From the NCBI RefSeq assembly GCF_900167605.1, contig NZ_FUYH01000013.1, positions 1 to 64,000 on the forward strand: a DNA stretch of 64,000 nucleotides, written 5' to 3'. The notes below the pieces were generated by a model. The model was not told where the DNA came from, did not search any database, and saw only the letters and a list, made by a program, of their open reading frames with translations. This document shows positions 1-7,542 of this stretch, one piece after another. Numbering within the stretch: position 1 is the first letter of the stretch; each line of letters begins with the position of its first letter. This DNA comes from Caloramator quimbayensis (lineage in GTDB: Bacteria; Bacillota; Clostridia; Clostridiales; Caloramatoraceae). Both the position numbers and the translations under genes were made by a program.

Positions 1-1
1 C

Positions 2-730
2 GCCCATTTTATTATAGATGCTAATGGGGCAGACATATCGAAAATTTTGCATTTTATCAACTACAAATATGCCATGTATTTTAACAAAAGGCATAAAAGA
101 CATGGCCACCTCTTCCAAGACAGATTTAAAAGCAAAATCGTCAAGGATGACAGGTATCTCTTCGCCTTAACTGCTTATGTTCACTATAATGCAACGGATA
201 TCAAAGGCTACGAGACAAACCCTCAGGATTATCCTTTTTCATCCTTAGGAATATTTTTAGCTGAAAAGAAGGATGAGTATCAACTTATTGACGATGAGTT
301 TATTTTATCAATGTTCAGCCTGAAAGAAGCTGCTGCAAGGACCATGTACAAGGATTTCATATTTAAAGTAAAAAGCGTAGTAGATGCTCAAAGGGAAGAG
401 TTTAAAAATGAGCCTACGGAATATAGAAGCATGAGGACAGTTCTTGTAAGGGATATATCCCCTGAGAGGATAATAGAAATAATTACAGAAAAGTTTAACA
501 TGGATAAGCTTATGATAAGGATAAAAAGGGCAAAGAATGCAAAAGAAGCAAAGGCTGTGCTTTGCTTTGTTTTAAGGAAGTTTTGCGATTTAAAATGCGC
601 CGATATATGCAGGATTTTAGGGAATACGGGGCAAGCTAATGTTTCGAGGCTGTGCACAATAGGCAGAGAGCTTGTAAAGGAGGAAAAGTATAAAGGATTG
701 GTTGATGAAATTTTAAAAATGTGTGCATAA
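2..730 (+). CDS. REP-associated tyrosine transposase (RAYT), 5'-truncated by window edge
   Basis: This is an HUH/Y1 transposase of the TnpA-REP (RAYT) family. The reading frame is open from base 2, and the first residues (AHFIIDANGADISK) align with AHFIIDANGSDISK after the catalytic His of the complete copy at 36836-37750, so the gene begins before the window; the TTG at 47 is not a real start. The conserved block HLFQDRFKS follows, then AYVHYNATDI, where the Tyr aligns with the single catalytic tyrosine of the family (the usual Pro after Asn is Ala here). The C-terminal 100 residues form a helical segment (KEAKAVLCFVLRKFC...GNTGQANVSRL) that resembles a DnaA-type helix-turn-helix. It differs clearly from the second RAYT, so it is a separate lineage and not a recent duplicate. 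A GGGACGGTTACT-type repeat end lies 280 bp downstream. Confidence 0.85.
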   Translation, partial: AHFIIDANGADISKILHFINYKYAMYFNKRHKRHGHLFQDRFKSKIVKDDRYLFALTAYVHYNATDIKGYETNPQDYPFSSLGIFLAEKKDEYQLIDDEFILSMFSLKEAAARTMYKDFIFKVKSVVDAQREEFKNEPTEYRSMRTVLVRDISPERIIEIITEKFNMDKLMIRIKRAKNAKEAKAVLCFVLRKFCDLKCADICRILGNTGQANVSRLCTIGRELVKEEKYKGLVDEILKMCA

Positions 731-999
731 AGTTTTCAATATTAAAGGGAACATTTTGCATTTATACAAAGAATAATGCATGCCTTTTTGAAATTTAATT
801 TATTGACTATAAAAAACTTTGTTAAATATCCGCAAGTCAATAAAAAGTTTTTGCGTTTGTGGTTGAAATATATATTAAGATTGGACAAGCCTATACAAAA
901 TAAGGTAAATTATCTAAAAAACAAATAATTTTTTAAGGAAAAACGATGTGGTTGAGTAAACGATAGAGCGATTTTAAAATTTGAATTAGAAGGTAAAAT

Positions 1000-1015
1000 A
1001 ATAAGTAACCGTCCC
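1000..1015 (-). repeat. REP terminus, GGGACGGTTACT subtype
   Basis: AATAAGTAACCGTCCC on the + strand is the same terminus as those at 1937-1952, 3461 and 5532-5547. It stands alone here, without an opposing partner. Confidence 0.7.
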
Positions 1016-1030
1016 AGATACCTACAACAA

Positions 1031-1049
1031 AAGGGGCATATCGCCCCTT
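1031..1049 (-). terminator. Intrinsic terminator after the MerR-type gene
   Basis: Inverted repeat AAGGGGC / GCCCCTT with a short loop; on the minus strand it is followed by TTTTGTTG. It lies 18 bp past the stop codon at 1067. Confidence 0.75.
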
Positions 1050-1066
1050 GCTTAAATCATGCAAAT

Positions 1067-1831
1067 TTATTTTTTCATCCCTGTATAAATAAGAATGGCC
1101 TCTCTTAAAAATTCAGCTGCTCCTGCCTTTACTTTATCGTAATATGCCTTGAATCTCTCATCATCAACATACATCTGAGCAAGGCCTGCATGAGCTTCCT
1201 TTGTATATTTGTCCCAAAAGCAGCATAGCCACTGGCGATGCAAATCTGCAGCCTTCTGTGCAATTTCACAGGATGGGTCGCCCGTCTCCATTGCCTCCTT
1301 TAGAGTATCAAGCACAGCTGCACTTAGTTTTTCTACCCTATCATATTCTTCTTTATTCATATTTTTTAACTTGTTATAGGATTTATCAACTTCTTCATCT
1401 CCATATTTTTCTCTGATCTCCTTACCATATTTCTCCTCATTTTCTTCAATCATTTTTTGCTTAAATCCCTCAAACTTTTCTTTATCAGTCATAGTAATCC
1501 TTCCCTCCCATAATGCAATAGTTTTATCTACATTAGCAATTAACAGGTCCAACTGTCTTCGCTTTGTCAGGAGTTTTTCACGATGTTCTCTAAGCGCATT
1601 AATGGCATTAAAGTTTGGCGAAGTTATTATTTCCTTAATTTCTTCAAGGCTTACACCTAATTCTCTATAAAAGAGAATCTGCTGCAATCTATCAACTTCC
1701 GCCTTACCATAAATGCGATATCCTGAAGAATTGATTCTTGCCGGCTTAAGAATTCCAATTTCATCATAATATCGCAGAGTCCTGCTGCTAATTCCTGCCA
1801 TCTTTGCAAGCCTTTGAACCGTATATTCCAT
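1067..1831 (-). CDS. MerR-family regulator with TipAS-like ligand domain
   Basis: DNA-binding regulator of about 254 residues. Residues 1-70 are a MerR winged helix (YTVQRLAKMAGISSRTLRYYDE...GYRIYG). A long dimerisation helix follows (LREHREKLLTKRRQLDLLIANVDKTI), and the C-terminal 140 residues resemble the TipAS drug-binding domain (FEGFK...YGDE...FW...HAGLAQMYVDDERFKAYYD). I place the start at the ATG at 1831, because TTAGGAGGTGAGAGA gives an excellent ribosome site directly in front; an in-frame ATG at 1849 would put that site inside the gene. TipA-type proteins bind thiopeptide-like or other hydrophobic drugs and activate their own promoter, and the promoter architecture here fits (see 1854-1884). 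No drug-resistance gene lies beside it. Confidence 0.88.
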   Translation of the reverse strand: MEYTVQRLAKMAGISSRTLRYYDEIGILKPARINSSGYRIYGKAEVDRLQQILFYRELGVSLEEIKEIITSPNFNAINALREHREKLLTKRRQLDLLIANVDKTIALWEGRITMTDKEKFEGFKQKMIEENEEKYGKEIREKYGDEEVDKSYNKLKNMNKEEYDRVEKLSAAVLDTLKEAMETGDPSCEIAQKAADLHRQWLCCFWDKYTKEAHAGLAQMYVDDERFKAYYDKVKAGAAEFLREAILIYTGMKK

Positions 1832-1853
1832 TCTCTCACCTCCTAACAAGATA

Positions 1854-1884
1854 ACTATACACCTTTACGCTGCGTAAATGTCAA
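1854..1884 (-). promoter_or_regulatory. MerR-type promoter with 19-bp spacer and operator dyad
   Basis: On the minus strand: -35 TTGACA (1879-1884), exactly 19 bp of spacer, -10 TATAGT (1854-1859). The spacer contains the perfect palindrome TTTACGCAGCGTAAA (1864-1878). An over-long spacer with a central dyad is the hallmark of MerR-activated promoters, so the regulator at 1067-1831 probably controls itself. Confidence 0.85.
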
Positions 1885-1936
1885 CAGACTATTATAAATT
1901 TTTTTGCTTAAGAATTATTTTTATAGTTTTAAGTAT

Positions 1937-1952
1937 AATAAGTAACCGTCCC
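1937..1952 (-). repeat. REP terminus, GGGACGGTTACT subtype
   Basis: AATAAGTAACCGTCCC, an isolated end in the divergent intergenic region. Confidence 0.7.
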
Positions 1953-2046
1953 TCTATGTTTTTATTTTAACAATTAGAAATACTTAGAAATATTAAACAA
2001 ATTAAAAATATTTAACGATATTCCCGATTGTTAGAAGTTTAACTAT

Positions 2047-2075
2047 TTGAAATTCAAATAATCGATTTTTATAAT
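2047..2075 (+). promoter_or_regulatory. Sigma-A promoter of the first AGCS symporter gene
   Basis: TTGAAA (2047-2052), 17-bp spacer, TATAAT (2070-2075). A near-palindrome ATTTGAAATTCAAAT overlaps the -35, and a perfect 12-bp palindrome TGGAAGCTTCCA (2081-2092) sits at about the transcription start. Either could be an operator. Confidence 0.75.
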
Positions 2076-2119
2076 AATATTGGAAGCTTCCATAGCAAAT
2101 ATCTTTAAGGGGGGATAAT

Positions 2120-3451
2120 ATGCTGCATATAGTAAAAAGCATAAACAGTATTCTTTGGGGATACATATTGATATTCTTGCTATGCGGAACGGGAATATAT
2201 TTTACAATTCTTTTAAAAGGCGTTCAAATAAGAAAGTTCAAGGACGGATTTAAAAGAACCTTTGGAGGAATAAAGCTAAAGGGAGACGCCGCTGGAAAGG
2301 AAGGCATGTCATCCTTTCAAGCTCTTGCAACTGCAATAGCTGCACAGGTTGGAACGGGCAACCTTGCAGGTGCAGCAACGGCTATAGCCTCAGGCGGACC
2401 TGGCGCAATATTCTGGATGTGGCTTAGCGCTTTCTTTGGAATGAGCACCCTTTTTTCAGAAGCAATATTAGCTCAGGTGTATAAAGAAAAGGTAGATGGA
2501 GAAGTTACAGGAGGCCCTGCATACTATATAAAAAAAGGCTTAGGAAGCAACGCTCTTGCTGTATTCTTCTCAATTTCAATAATTCTCGCCCTCGGATTCA
2601 TGGGAAACATGGTTCAATCCAACTCAATAGGAACCGCTTTTTCTAACATATTTGGAATAAGCCCTATATTCGTAGGAATAATTCTATCAATAATTGCAGC
2701 ATTTATATTTATAGGAGGAATTAAAAGAATCGCCTCTGTAACAGAAAAAATCGTTCCAATAATGGCTGCTTTTTATATTATAGGTGGACTATTTATAATA
2801 ATTAGAAATATTGATTCATTTATACCAGCACTAAAAATGATATTCGTAGGCGCATTTAATCCAAAGGCTGCAACAGGCGGCTTAATCGGTGCAACTGTAA
2901 AACAGGCTGTAAGATACGGAGTTGCAAGAGGACTTTTCTCAAATGAGGCCGGTATGGGTTCAACTCCTCACGCCCATGCAGTAGCAAAGGTAAAGCATCC
3001 TGCTGAACAGGGCGTTGTTGGAATTATAAGCGTATTTATAGATACCTTCATAGTTCTTACAATTACTGCCTTTGTAATTCTTACGACAGGCGCTTTAGAT
3101 GGGAAAACAACAGGCATAACCTTAACTCAAAATGCCTTTGTAAAAGGAATGGGCTCCTTTGGAGGATACTTTATAGCAATATCTCTATTATTCTTTGCCT
3201 TCTCAACTATAATTGGATGGTATTTCTTCGGCGAGGCAAACGTTAAATTTTTATTCGGAAACAAAGGACTTTTGCCCTATAGAATTCTTGTTGTAGTATT
3301 TATAGCCCTTGGAACAACCCTTGAAGTTCCTCTTGTTTGGGAACTTTCAGATATGTTTAACGGCTTTATGGTAATACCAAACCTTATAGCATTAATCGCT
3401 CTTTCAAAAGTTGTAAAAAAATCCCTTAATGAATATGAAAATTTAAAATAA
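2120..3451 (+). CDS. Sodium:alanine/glycine symporter (AGCS family)
   Basis: Inner-membrane amino-acid:Na+ symporter, 443 residues, the normal length for the alanine-or-glycine:cation symporter family (AlsT/AgcS type). The signature lies at residues 70-115 (FQALATAIAAQVGTGNLAGA, then SGGPGAIFWMWLSAFFGM), followed by GGPAYYIKKGLG and RGLFSNEAGMGSTPHAHA; about ten hydrophobic helices are visible. AAGGGGGGATAAT precedes the ATG. It is monocistronic, with its own promoter at 2047-2075 and a composite repeat beginning 9 bp after the stop. A paralogue lies at 12454-13854. Substrate (alanine, glycine or glutamine) cannot be told from sequence. Confidence 0.9.
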   Translation: MLHIVKSINSILWGYILIFLLCGTGIYFTILLKGVQIRKFKDGFKRTFGGIKLKGDAAGKEGMSSFQALATAIAAQVGTGNLAGAATAIASGGPGAIFWMWLSAFFGMSTLFSEAILAQVYKEKVDGEVTGGPAYYIKKGLGSNALAVFFSISIILALGFMGNMVQSNSIGTAFSNIFGISPIFVGIILSIIAAFIFIGGIKRIASVTEKIVPIMAAFYIIGGLFIIIRNIDSFIPALKMIFVGAFNPKAATGGLIGATVKQAVRYGVARGLFSNEAGMGSTPHAHAVAKVKHPAEQGVVGIISVFIDTFIVLTITAFVILTTGALDGKTTGITLTQNAFVKGMGSFGGYFIAISLLFFAFSTIIGWYFFGEANVKFLFGNKGLLPYRILVVVFIALGTTLEVPLVWELSDMFNGFMVIPNLIALIALSKVVKKSLNEYENLK

Positions 3452-3460
3452 AGATATGGA

Positions 3461-3709
3461 GGGACGGTTACTTATTATTTTACTTTTATATTAGTAACCA
3501 CCCCTATTTTTTTAATTGTACAAATACTAAATTAAATAAGTAACCGTGCATGACTAAAAAATAGCCACAACGACGGAATGAAAAAGTTTGTCACTTGTCA
3601 ACTGGGTGGCACTTTTTTTTGCGGTATATCTCCTTTATCCGGTATCTAACACTGCGTATTGTCATATATATCCAAATATGGGAATGCTACATTTTCACAC
3701 TAACCGTCC
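3461..3709 (+). repeat. Composite REP-bounded element, copy 1
   Basis: Starts GGGACGGTTACTTATT 9 bp after the symporter stop and ends CACACTAACCGTCC. An internal AATAAGTAACCGTGC near 3534 marks the edge of a 165-175 bp core (3534-3709) that is repeated, in reverse orientation, at 14644-14796 and 28078-28240. The core contains TTTGTCACTTGTCAACTGGG followed by TGGCAC and a T-run. Short ORFs across it have no coding character. Confidence 0.8.
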
Positions 3710-3762
3710 TTCAAATTATACTTTCACCGCCAAGCTGTCGCCATGCCGGGCACACCAAAAAA

Positions 3763-3794
3763 AGCGAGGCGGCAGATATTAATCTGCCGCCTCG
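3763..3794 (-). terminator. Strong hairpin, minus-strand intrinsic terminator
   Basis: GCGAGGCGGCAGAT / ATCTGCCGCCTCGC with a 4-base loop, a perfect 14-bp stem; on the minus strand it is followed by TTTTTTTGG. It lies about 110 bp beyond the rsgA stop and is much more GC-rich than its surroundings. Confidence 0.8.
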
Positions 3795-3903
3795 CCGTCT
3801 TTCATGTCAAAAGAGCAACTGAGATATGTTTACTCTATTTATAGTTATTCCTATTTTTATTAATTTTAAAACATTGAAATATTATTTAAATATAAAATAT
3901 CCC

Positions 3904-4968
3904 TTATCGTTTTTTGCTAATGTTTTTTATAGCCTTGCATAAATCCTTTACCCTCTTCTTTCCATTCATTCTTATTAGCTGGTTTTGCTTCCCTTCAAGA
4001 TATCTAAGCTCCCTTTGAAGTTTGTTATAGCTCTCAAGCCTCTTTGCATCAAGAATTCCCTCTTCAATGGCAGCCTTAACGGCACATCCTATTTCTTTAT
4101 CGTGTCTGCAGTCCCTAAATTTGCATCCCTTCGCAATTTCCTGTATATCCTTAAATGTCTCCTGTATTCCTTCACTACCATCCCACAGCTGAAACTCTCT
4201 AAGCCCAGGGGTATCTATTATAAAGCCTCCTGTAGGAAGCTTAACGAGCTGCCTGTGTGTTGTAGTATGTCTTCCTGTATCATCATATTCCCTTATAGAA
4301 CCAGTTAAAAGCAGCTCTTCTCCTGCAATATAATTAATAAGCGTTGACTTGCCAACTCCTGAAGAACCAAGAACAACTGCTGTCATGCCATTCTTAAGAT
4401 ATTTTTTTATATCATCAATTCCGCGACCATCAACAGTGCTTATTACATGAATAGGGGTTCCTATAGCCACTGCCTCAACCTGACATAGCTTTCCTTCAAT
4501 ATCTGTGCAAAGATCAGCCTTACTCAAAACTATTACAGGGTTTGCATTGCTCTCATAGGCCATAGTAAGATATCTTTCAAGCCGTCTAAGGCTCAAGTCC
4601 CCATTTAGAGATGTTACTATAAATACAGTATCAAAGTTTGACGCAAGAACCTGCTCATTTGTTTGTACCCCTGCAGCCTTCCTTGAGAACTTGCTTTTTC
4701 TTGGAAGAACAGCATGGATTATCGCCTTTTTCTCATTATGAATAGGAGTTAATACCACAAAGTCCCCAACAACAGGAAAATCCCCTGTTTTCTCTGCTTC
4801 ATAACGCATTTTCCCCGATATCTCTCCTTGATACTCTCCAAGTTCAGTATATATCCCGTATAAATGCCTTTGCTCTATAAATATCTTCCCAACTATATAA
4901 TCTTTATCTGCAAAGCTCTTAAAACTTTCTTCAAAATATTTATTCCAACCTAAATCAGTTAAATTCAA
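3904..4968 (-). CDS. rsgA: Ribosome small-subunit-dependent GTPase A
   Basis: Circularly permuted GTPase (RsgA/YloQ) acting late in 30S maturation. An N-terminal OB-fold spans about residues 25-90. G4 is VLSKADL (147-153), G1 is GSSGVGKST (201-209), G3 is DTPGL (252-256), and a zinc knuckle C282-C287-H289-C295 follows. Length of 354 is typical. The start is odd: the frame opens at a TTG (4968), while an ATG 5 bases upstream (4973) is well spaced from AAGGAG but reads only ATG AAT TGA. The sequence shows a tandem GAATT; removing one copy would give ATG AAT TTA ACT GAT, the expected start. Translation now probably uses the TTG or reinitiates across the overlap. A long leader precedes the gene (see 4974-5244). 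Confidence 0.93.
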   Translation of the reverse strand: MNLTDLGWNKYFEESFKSFADKDYIVGKIFIEQRHLYGIYTELGEYQGEISGKMRYEAEKTGDFPVVGDFVVLTPIHNEKKAIIHAVLPRKSKFSRKAAGVQTNEQVLASNFDTVFIVTSLNGDLSLRRLERYLTMAYESNANPVIVLSKADLCTDIEGKLCQVEAVAIGTPIHVISTVDGRGIDDIKKYLKNGMTAVVLGSSGVGKSTLINYIAGEELLLTGSIREYDDTGRHTTTHRQLVKLPTGGFIIDTPGLREFQLWDGSEGIQETFKDIQEIAKGCKFRDCRHDKEIGCAVKAAIEEGILDAKRLESYNKLQRELRYLEGKQNQLIRMNGKKRVKDLCKAIKNISKKR

Positions 4969-4973
4969 TTCAT

Positions 4974-5209
4974 AACAACTCCTTTAATTCTAAAAATGGG
5001 CATAAAAATACCGCAGAAATAACCTGCGGATTTTGGACATAAAAATAACACGGTACACCCGTGCCTTATATTCACATTATCCAGGCCAAAGGTTACACTA
5101 AAACGACTATAGATGCATCGCAGCTACAGTCCAATATTAAATTTTATACTACAATCACCAAATCCACTCTTTTTATCATAAGACATCACTCCTTTGCCTG
5201 ATTTTTCAC
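4974..5209 (-). promoter_or_regulatory. Structured 5' leader of rsgA with short ORF and two terminator-like hairpins
   Basis: About 235 nt separate the promoter from rsgA. In transcript order: AAAGGAG before an 11-codon ORF (5179-5144, MIKRVDLVIVV); a hairpin GACTGTAG...CTATAGTC (about 5103-5132, one G-U pair); CACGG/CCGTG (5049-5063) followed by TTATTTTT; then CCGCAG/CTGCGG (5011-5029) followed by TATTTTT. The two U-tailed hairpins suggest transcription attenuation. I could not match it to a known riboswitch class. Confidence 0.5.
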
Positions 5210-5215
5210 ACTATT

Positions 5216-5244
5216 ATTATATGCCATAAACAGTTAAATATCAA
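5216..5244 (-). promoter_or_regulatory. Sigma-A promoter of rsgA
   Basis: On the minus strand TTGATA (5239-5244), 17-bp spacer, TATAAT (5216-5221). Confidence 0.8.
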
Positions 5245-5255
5245 TAGCATCATCA

Positions 5256-5547
5256 GGGACAGTTACTTATTATTTTACCTTTATATTTTACAGCAACCCC
5301 TATATTTTTTTAAATTGAACTGATAGTAAATAAAATAAGTAACAAGTCACGACTAATTAATAACCACAACGAATGTATAAAAAAGATTTCTCACTCATCA
5401 ATTGCATAGAAATTTTTTTCTCAAATCTCCGGTGCCAGTCACCAAAGATTGGGAAAACTTTTTCACACTAACCGTCCTTTTTACCCTTTTCACTTTTATA
5501 CCTGCTTAGCAGTTGAGCATAAAGTTCATATAATAAGTAACTGTCCC
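5256..5547 (+). repeat. Diverged composite REP-bounded element
   Basis: Opens GGGACAGTTACTTATT; a degenerate CACACTAACCGTCC lies at 5465-5478 and AATAAGTAACTGTCCC at 5532-5547. The interior is a degraded relative of copy 1 (3461-3709), including GGTGCCAGTCACC (5431-5443). The rest of 5548-5861 holds only a hairpin AGGACTCTA/TAGAGTCCT (5692-5712) and no gene. Confidence 0.7.
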
Positions 5548-5691
5548 TCATACTTCTATTAAAATGACAGGTGCTAAAATACATATAATTTTAGCAAACA
5601 CTGCGTGTAATATTATAAGGATGGTCAATTTAAGCTTTCAAAAGACTACCCTTGGCTTCGCTATACTCAAAATTAGATCAATGAATGTAAC

Positions 5692-5712
5692 AGGACTCTA
5701 AAATAGAGTCCT
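5692..5712 (-). terminator. Possible terminator of the SnoaL/SSS operon
   Basis: Perfect 9-bp stem AGGACTCTA/TAGAGTCCT with a 3-base loop, 150 bp past the symporter stop. There is no real U-tract, so this is a weak call. Confidence 0.4.
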
Positions 5713-5861
5713 TAAAGCAGAAATTAAAACAAAAATTCAAATTTTATGTGATGCATAATAATTTATTTAAAATTTCTTATGCATTATATTTATTTTCATT
5801 GTATATTTATTAATTATTTTTTAAAAGATCCCTATTTTTTCGGAACTCTCGGTGGCACTTT

Positions 5862-7463
5862 TTAAAATTGTAATAATGCTAAGAAAATATATTGTAAAAA
5901 GAAAAACACCAAAGTTATTATAGCATATTTATCTATTTTAAAAGGTAGTATAGATATTCCATCTTCTTCAATAGTTCCTTCTTTAATCATTTTTTCTCTC
6001 ATACCATTTACGGTATACTCTTTTATATCATTAATAGGTTTACAGCTATTTTTAAATAGCATACTTGCTATATAACCTAATATACAAGTCAGCGCACATC
6101 CTATTGCTGGATTCCAGAGCCAGCTTACCTTATATACATTTGCTATTAAAAAACATCCAATCGTTCCAAGTATAAATCCTACTGCTACACCTTTATCATT
6201 TGCTTTTAGTGTAAACATAGCTAATAAGAATGAACCGCATGCGGGTCCTGAAAAATATGATATATATTTTCCTACTACATCGAGTACAGATTTAACAGTT
6301 CCTCCAAAACCAACAATAACAAATAATATAATAATTACTCCAAATACTGCAGCGATTGACATTGTAAGTTTTAAGGTTGTTTCTCCTTTATCTTTTTTAA
6401 AGTATTTTTCATATATATCTTTTATAAATACAGTTGTTAAAGAGTTTAAAAGGGAATCTACACTTGACATAGCAGCAGCAAGTGCACCAGATATTGCTAA
6501 TCCAAGTACACCTATAGGAAGTTTTTCTAACATATATGTTATCATAATTTCATTTGAAGTTTGAAATTTTCTTCCCCCAAAATATACCCAAAGAATCAAA
6601 CCAACAGTTAACATTATAAAATACATTATGTTCATTAAAAAAGCACTTGTTAAAAAAGAACTTTTTATACCCTTAAGGGACTTTGCAGTTAAAACCCTTT
6701 GCACTTGTACTTGGTCAAAGCAAAAATATCTAATCCACATTATTGTTCCACCTATAAGCGACGCCCAAAAAGTGTTAGTTTTTGAAATATCAAATTGAAA
6801 ATCTAAAGCCTTCAACTTACCAGCTTCTCTTGCCATACCTATTGTTTCAAAAAATCCCATATTTATGTGTTTTAACCCAAGGAATATTACTGCAAACAAA
6901 CTCCCCCAAAGAACAATCATTTGAACCACATCTGTCCAAATAACTGCCTTAATCCCACCCATTATTGTATAAGAAATCGAAATAATAACTACTATTGGAA
7001 CTACAACTTTTAACGGCATTCCTGTTAGTTTTTGTAATATAAGGGAAGGTATAAATACCATTGAACTTACTTGAATAAGTGAATTTATAAAAAACTGTGC
7101 AACTGTTAAGTTCCTGCTTATATGGCCTAAGCGGTATTCCATATATTCATAGACTGAAGTTACTCTTACTCTATAAATAACAGGTGTAGTAACGCTTAAT
7201 GCAAAAAATACTGCAAGCGGGACAGTAATATTTACCATAAAGGGAGCAATACCTTCATTATATGCCCAGCCAGGCCCTCCTATAAAGGAGTTTGCACTTA
7301 TCATAGTTGCTGAAACAGATAGAGCTATAGGAATCCAGGGCATGGATCTTCCTGCTAAAAAAAAATCTTCCTGTGTTCTGTTATTTTTACCCACAAAGTA
7401 TCCAATTCCGAGCATAGCTATAAGGTAAATTATAATTATTAAAATGTCTACTGTGGAAATCAT
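5862..7463 (-). CDS. Sodium:solute symporter (SSS family)
   Basis: Integral membrane Na+-coupled transporter, 533 residues, with about 13 hydrophobic segments. Family landmarks: IAMLGIGYFVGKNNRTQEDFFLAGRSMPW near the N-terminus, SANSFIGGPGWAYNEG (residues 56-71), and the long WTDVVQMIVLWGSL helix. AGGGGAGGG precedes the start. It is the last gene of the LacI-controlled operon, after the 336-aa SnoaL-like gene, with an intercistronic hairpin between them (7493-7530). Its stop codon runs directly into AAAAAGTGCCACC, a fragment of the composite repeat core. The substrate is unknown and is presumably linked to whatever the SnoaL-like proteins act on. Confidence 0.9.
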   Translation of the reverse strand: MISTVDILIIIIYLIAMLGIGYFVGKNNRTQEDFFLAGRSMPWIPIALSVSATMISANSFIGGPGWAYNEGIAPFMVNITVPLAVFFALSVTTPVIYRVRVTSVYEYMEYRLGHISRNLTVAQFFINSLIQVSSMVFIPSLILQKLTGMPLKVVVPIVVIISISYTIMGGIKAVIWTDVVQMIVLWGSLFAVIFLGLKHINMGFFETIGMAREAGKLKALDFQFDISKTNTFWASLIGGTIMWIRYFCFDQVQVQRVLTAKSLKGIKSSFLTSAFLMNIMYFIMLTVGLILWVYFGGRKFQTSNEIMITYMLEKLPIGVLGLAISGALAAAMSSVDSLLNSLTTVFIKDIYEKYFKKDKGETTLKLTMSIAAVFGVIIILFVIVGFGGTVKSVLDVVGKYISYFSGPACGSFLLAMFTLKANDKGVAVGFILGTIGCFLIANVYKVSWLWNPAIGCALTCILGYIASMLFKNSCKPINDIKEYTVNGMREKMIKEGTIEEDGISILPFKIDKYAIITLVFFFLQYIFLALLQF

Positions 7464-7492
7464 TCATATCCCTCCCCTAAAAAATAATATTC

Positions 7493-7530
7493 ATAAGGAT
7501 TATCTAACTATCAAAGCAGATAATCCTTAT
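7493..7530 (-). terminator. Intercistronic hairpin between SnoaL-like and SSS genes
   Basis: Perfect 13-bp arms ATAAGGATTATCT / AGATAATCCTTAT with a 12-base loop, followed on the minus strand by GAATATTATTTTTT. It could act as a partial terminator or processing site lowering symporter expression. Confidence 0.55.
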
Positions 7531-7542
7531 GTTTTATAATTT

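Larger units (their letters stand above)
731..1066. other. Intergenic stretch with one REP end
   Basis: AT-rich DNA between the RAYT and the MerR-type gene. It holds one REP terminus (AATAAGTAACCGTCCC, 1000-1015) and the terminator hairpin at 1031-1049. I see no gene in the rest. Confidence 0.6.

Noticed and set aside
47-49. TTG at 47 as start of the first RAYT
   Set aside because: The frame is open to base 2 and upstream residues align with the family core, so the gene begins outside the window.
3607-3622. Sigma-54-like TGGCAC...TTGC in the composite element
   Set aside because: GG and GC are 11 bp apart instead of 10, and the near-identical copy at 28078-28240 has GAGG in place of GCGG.
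3588-3822. Overlapping 64- and 75-codon ORFs in the composite element
   Set aside because: They lie in repeat DNA, lack ribosome sites, and the same region in the other copies does not keep the frames.
5065-5100. TPP-riboswitch-like CTGGATAATG in the rsgA leader
   Set aside because: Only this short piece resembles the thi-box; the CTGAGA element and the P1/P2/P4/P5 arrangement are not found.
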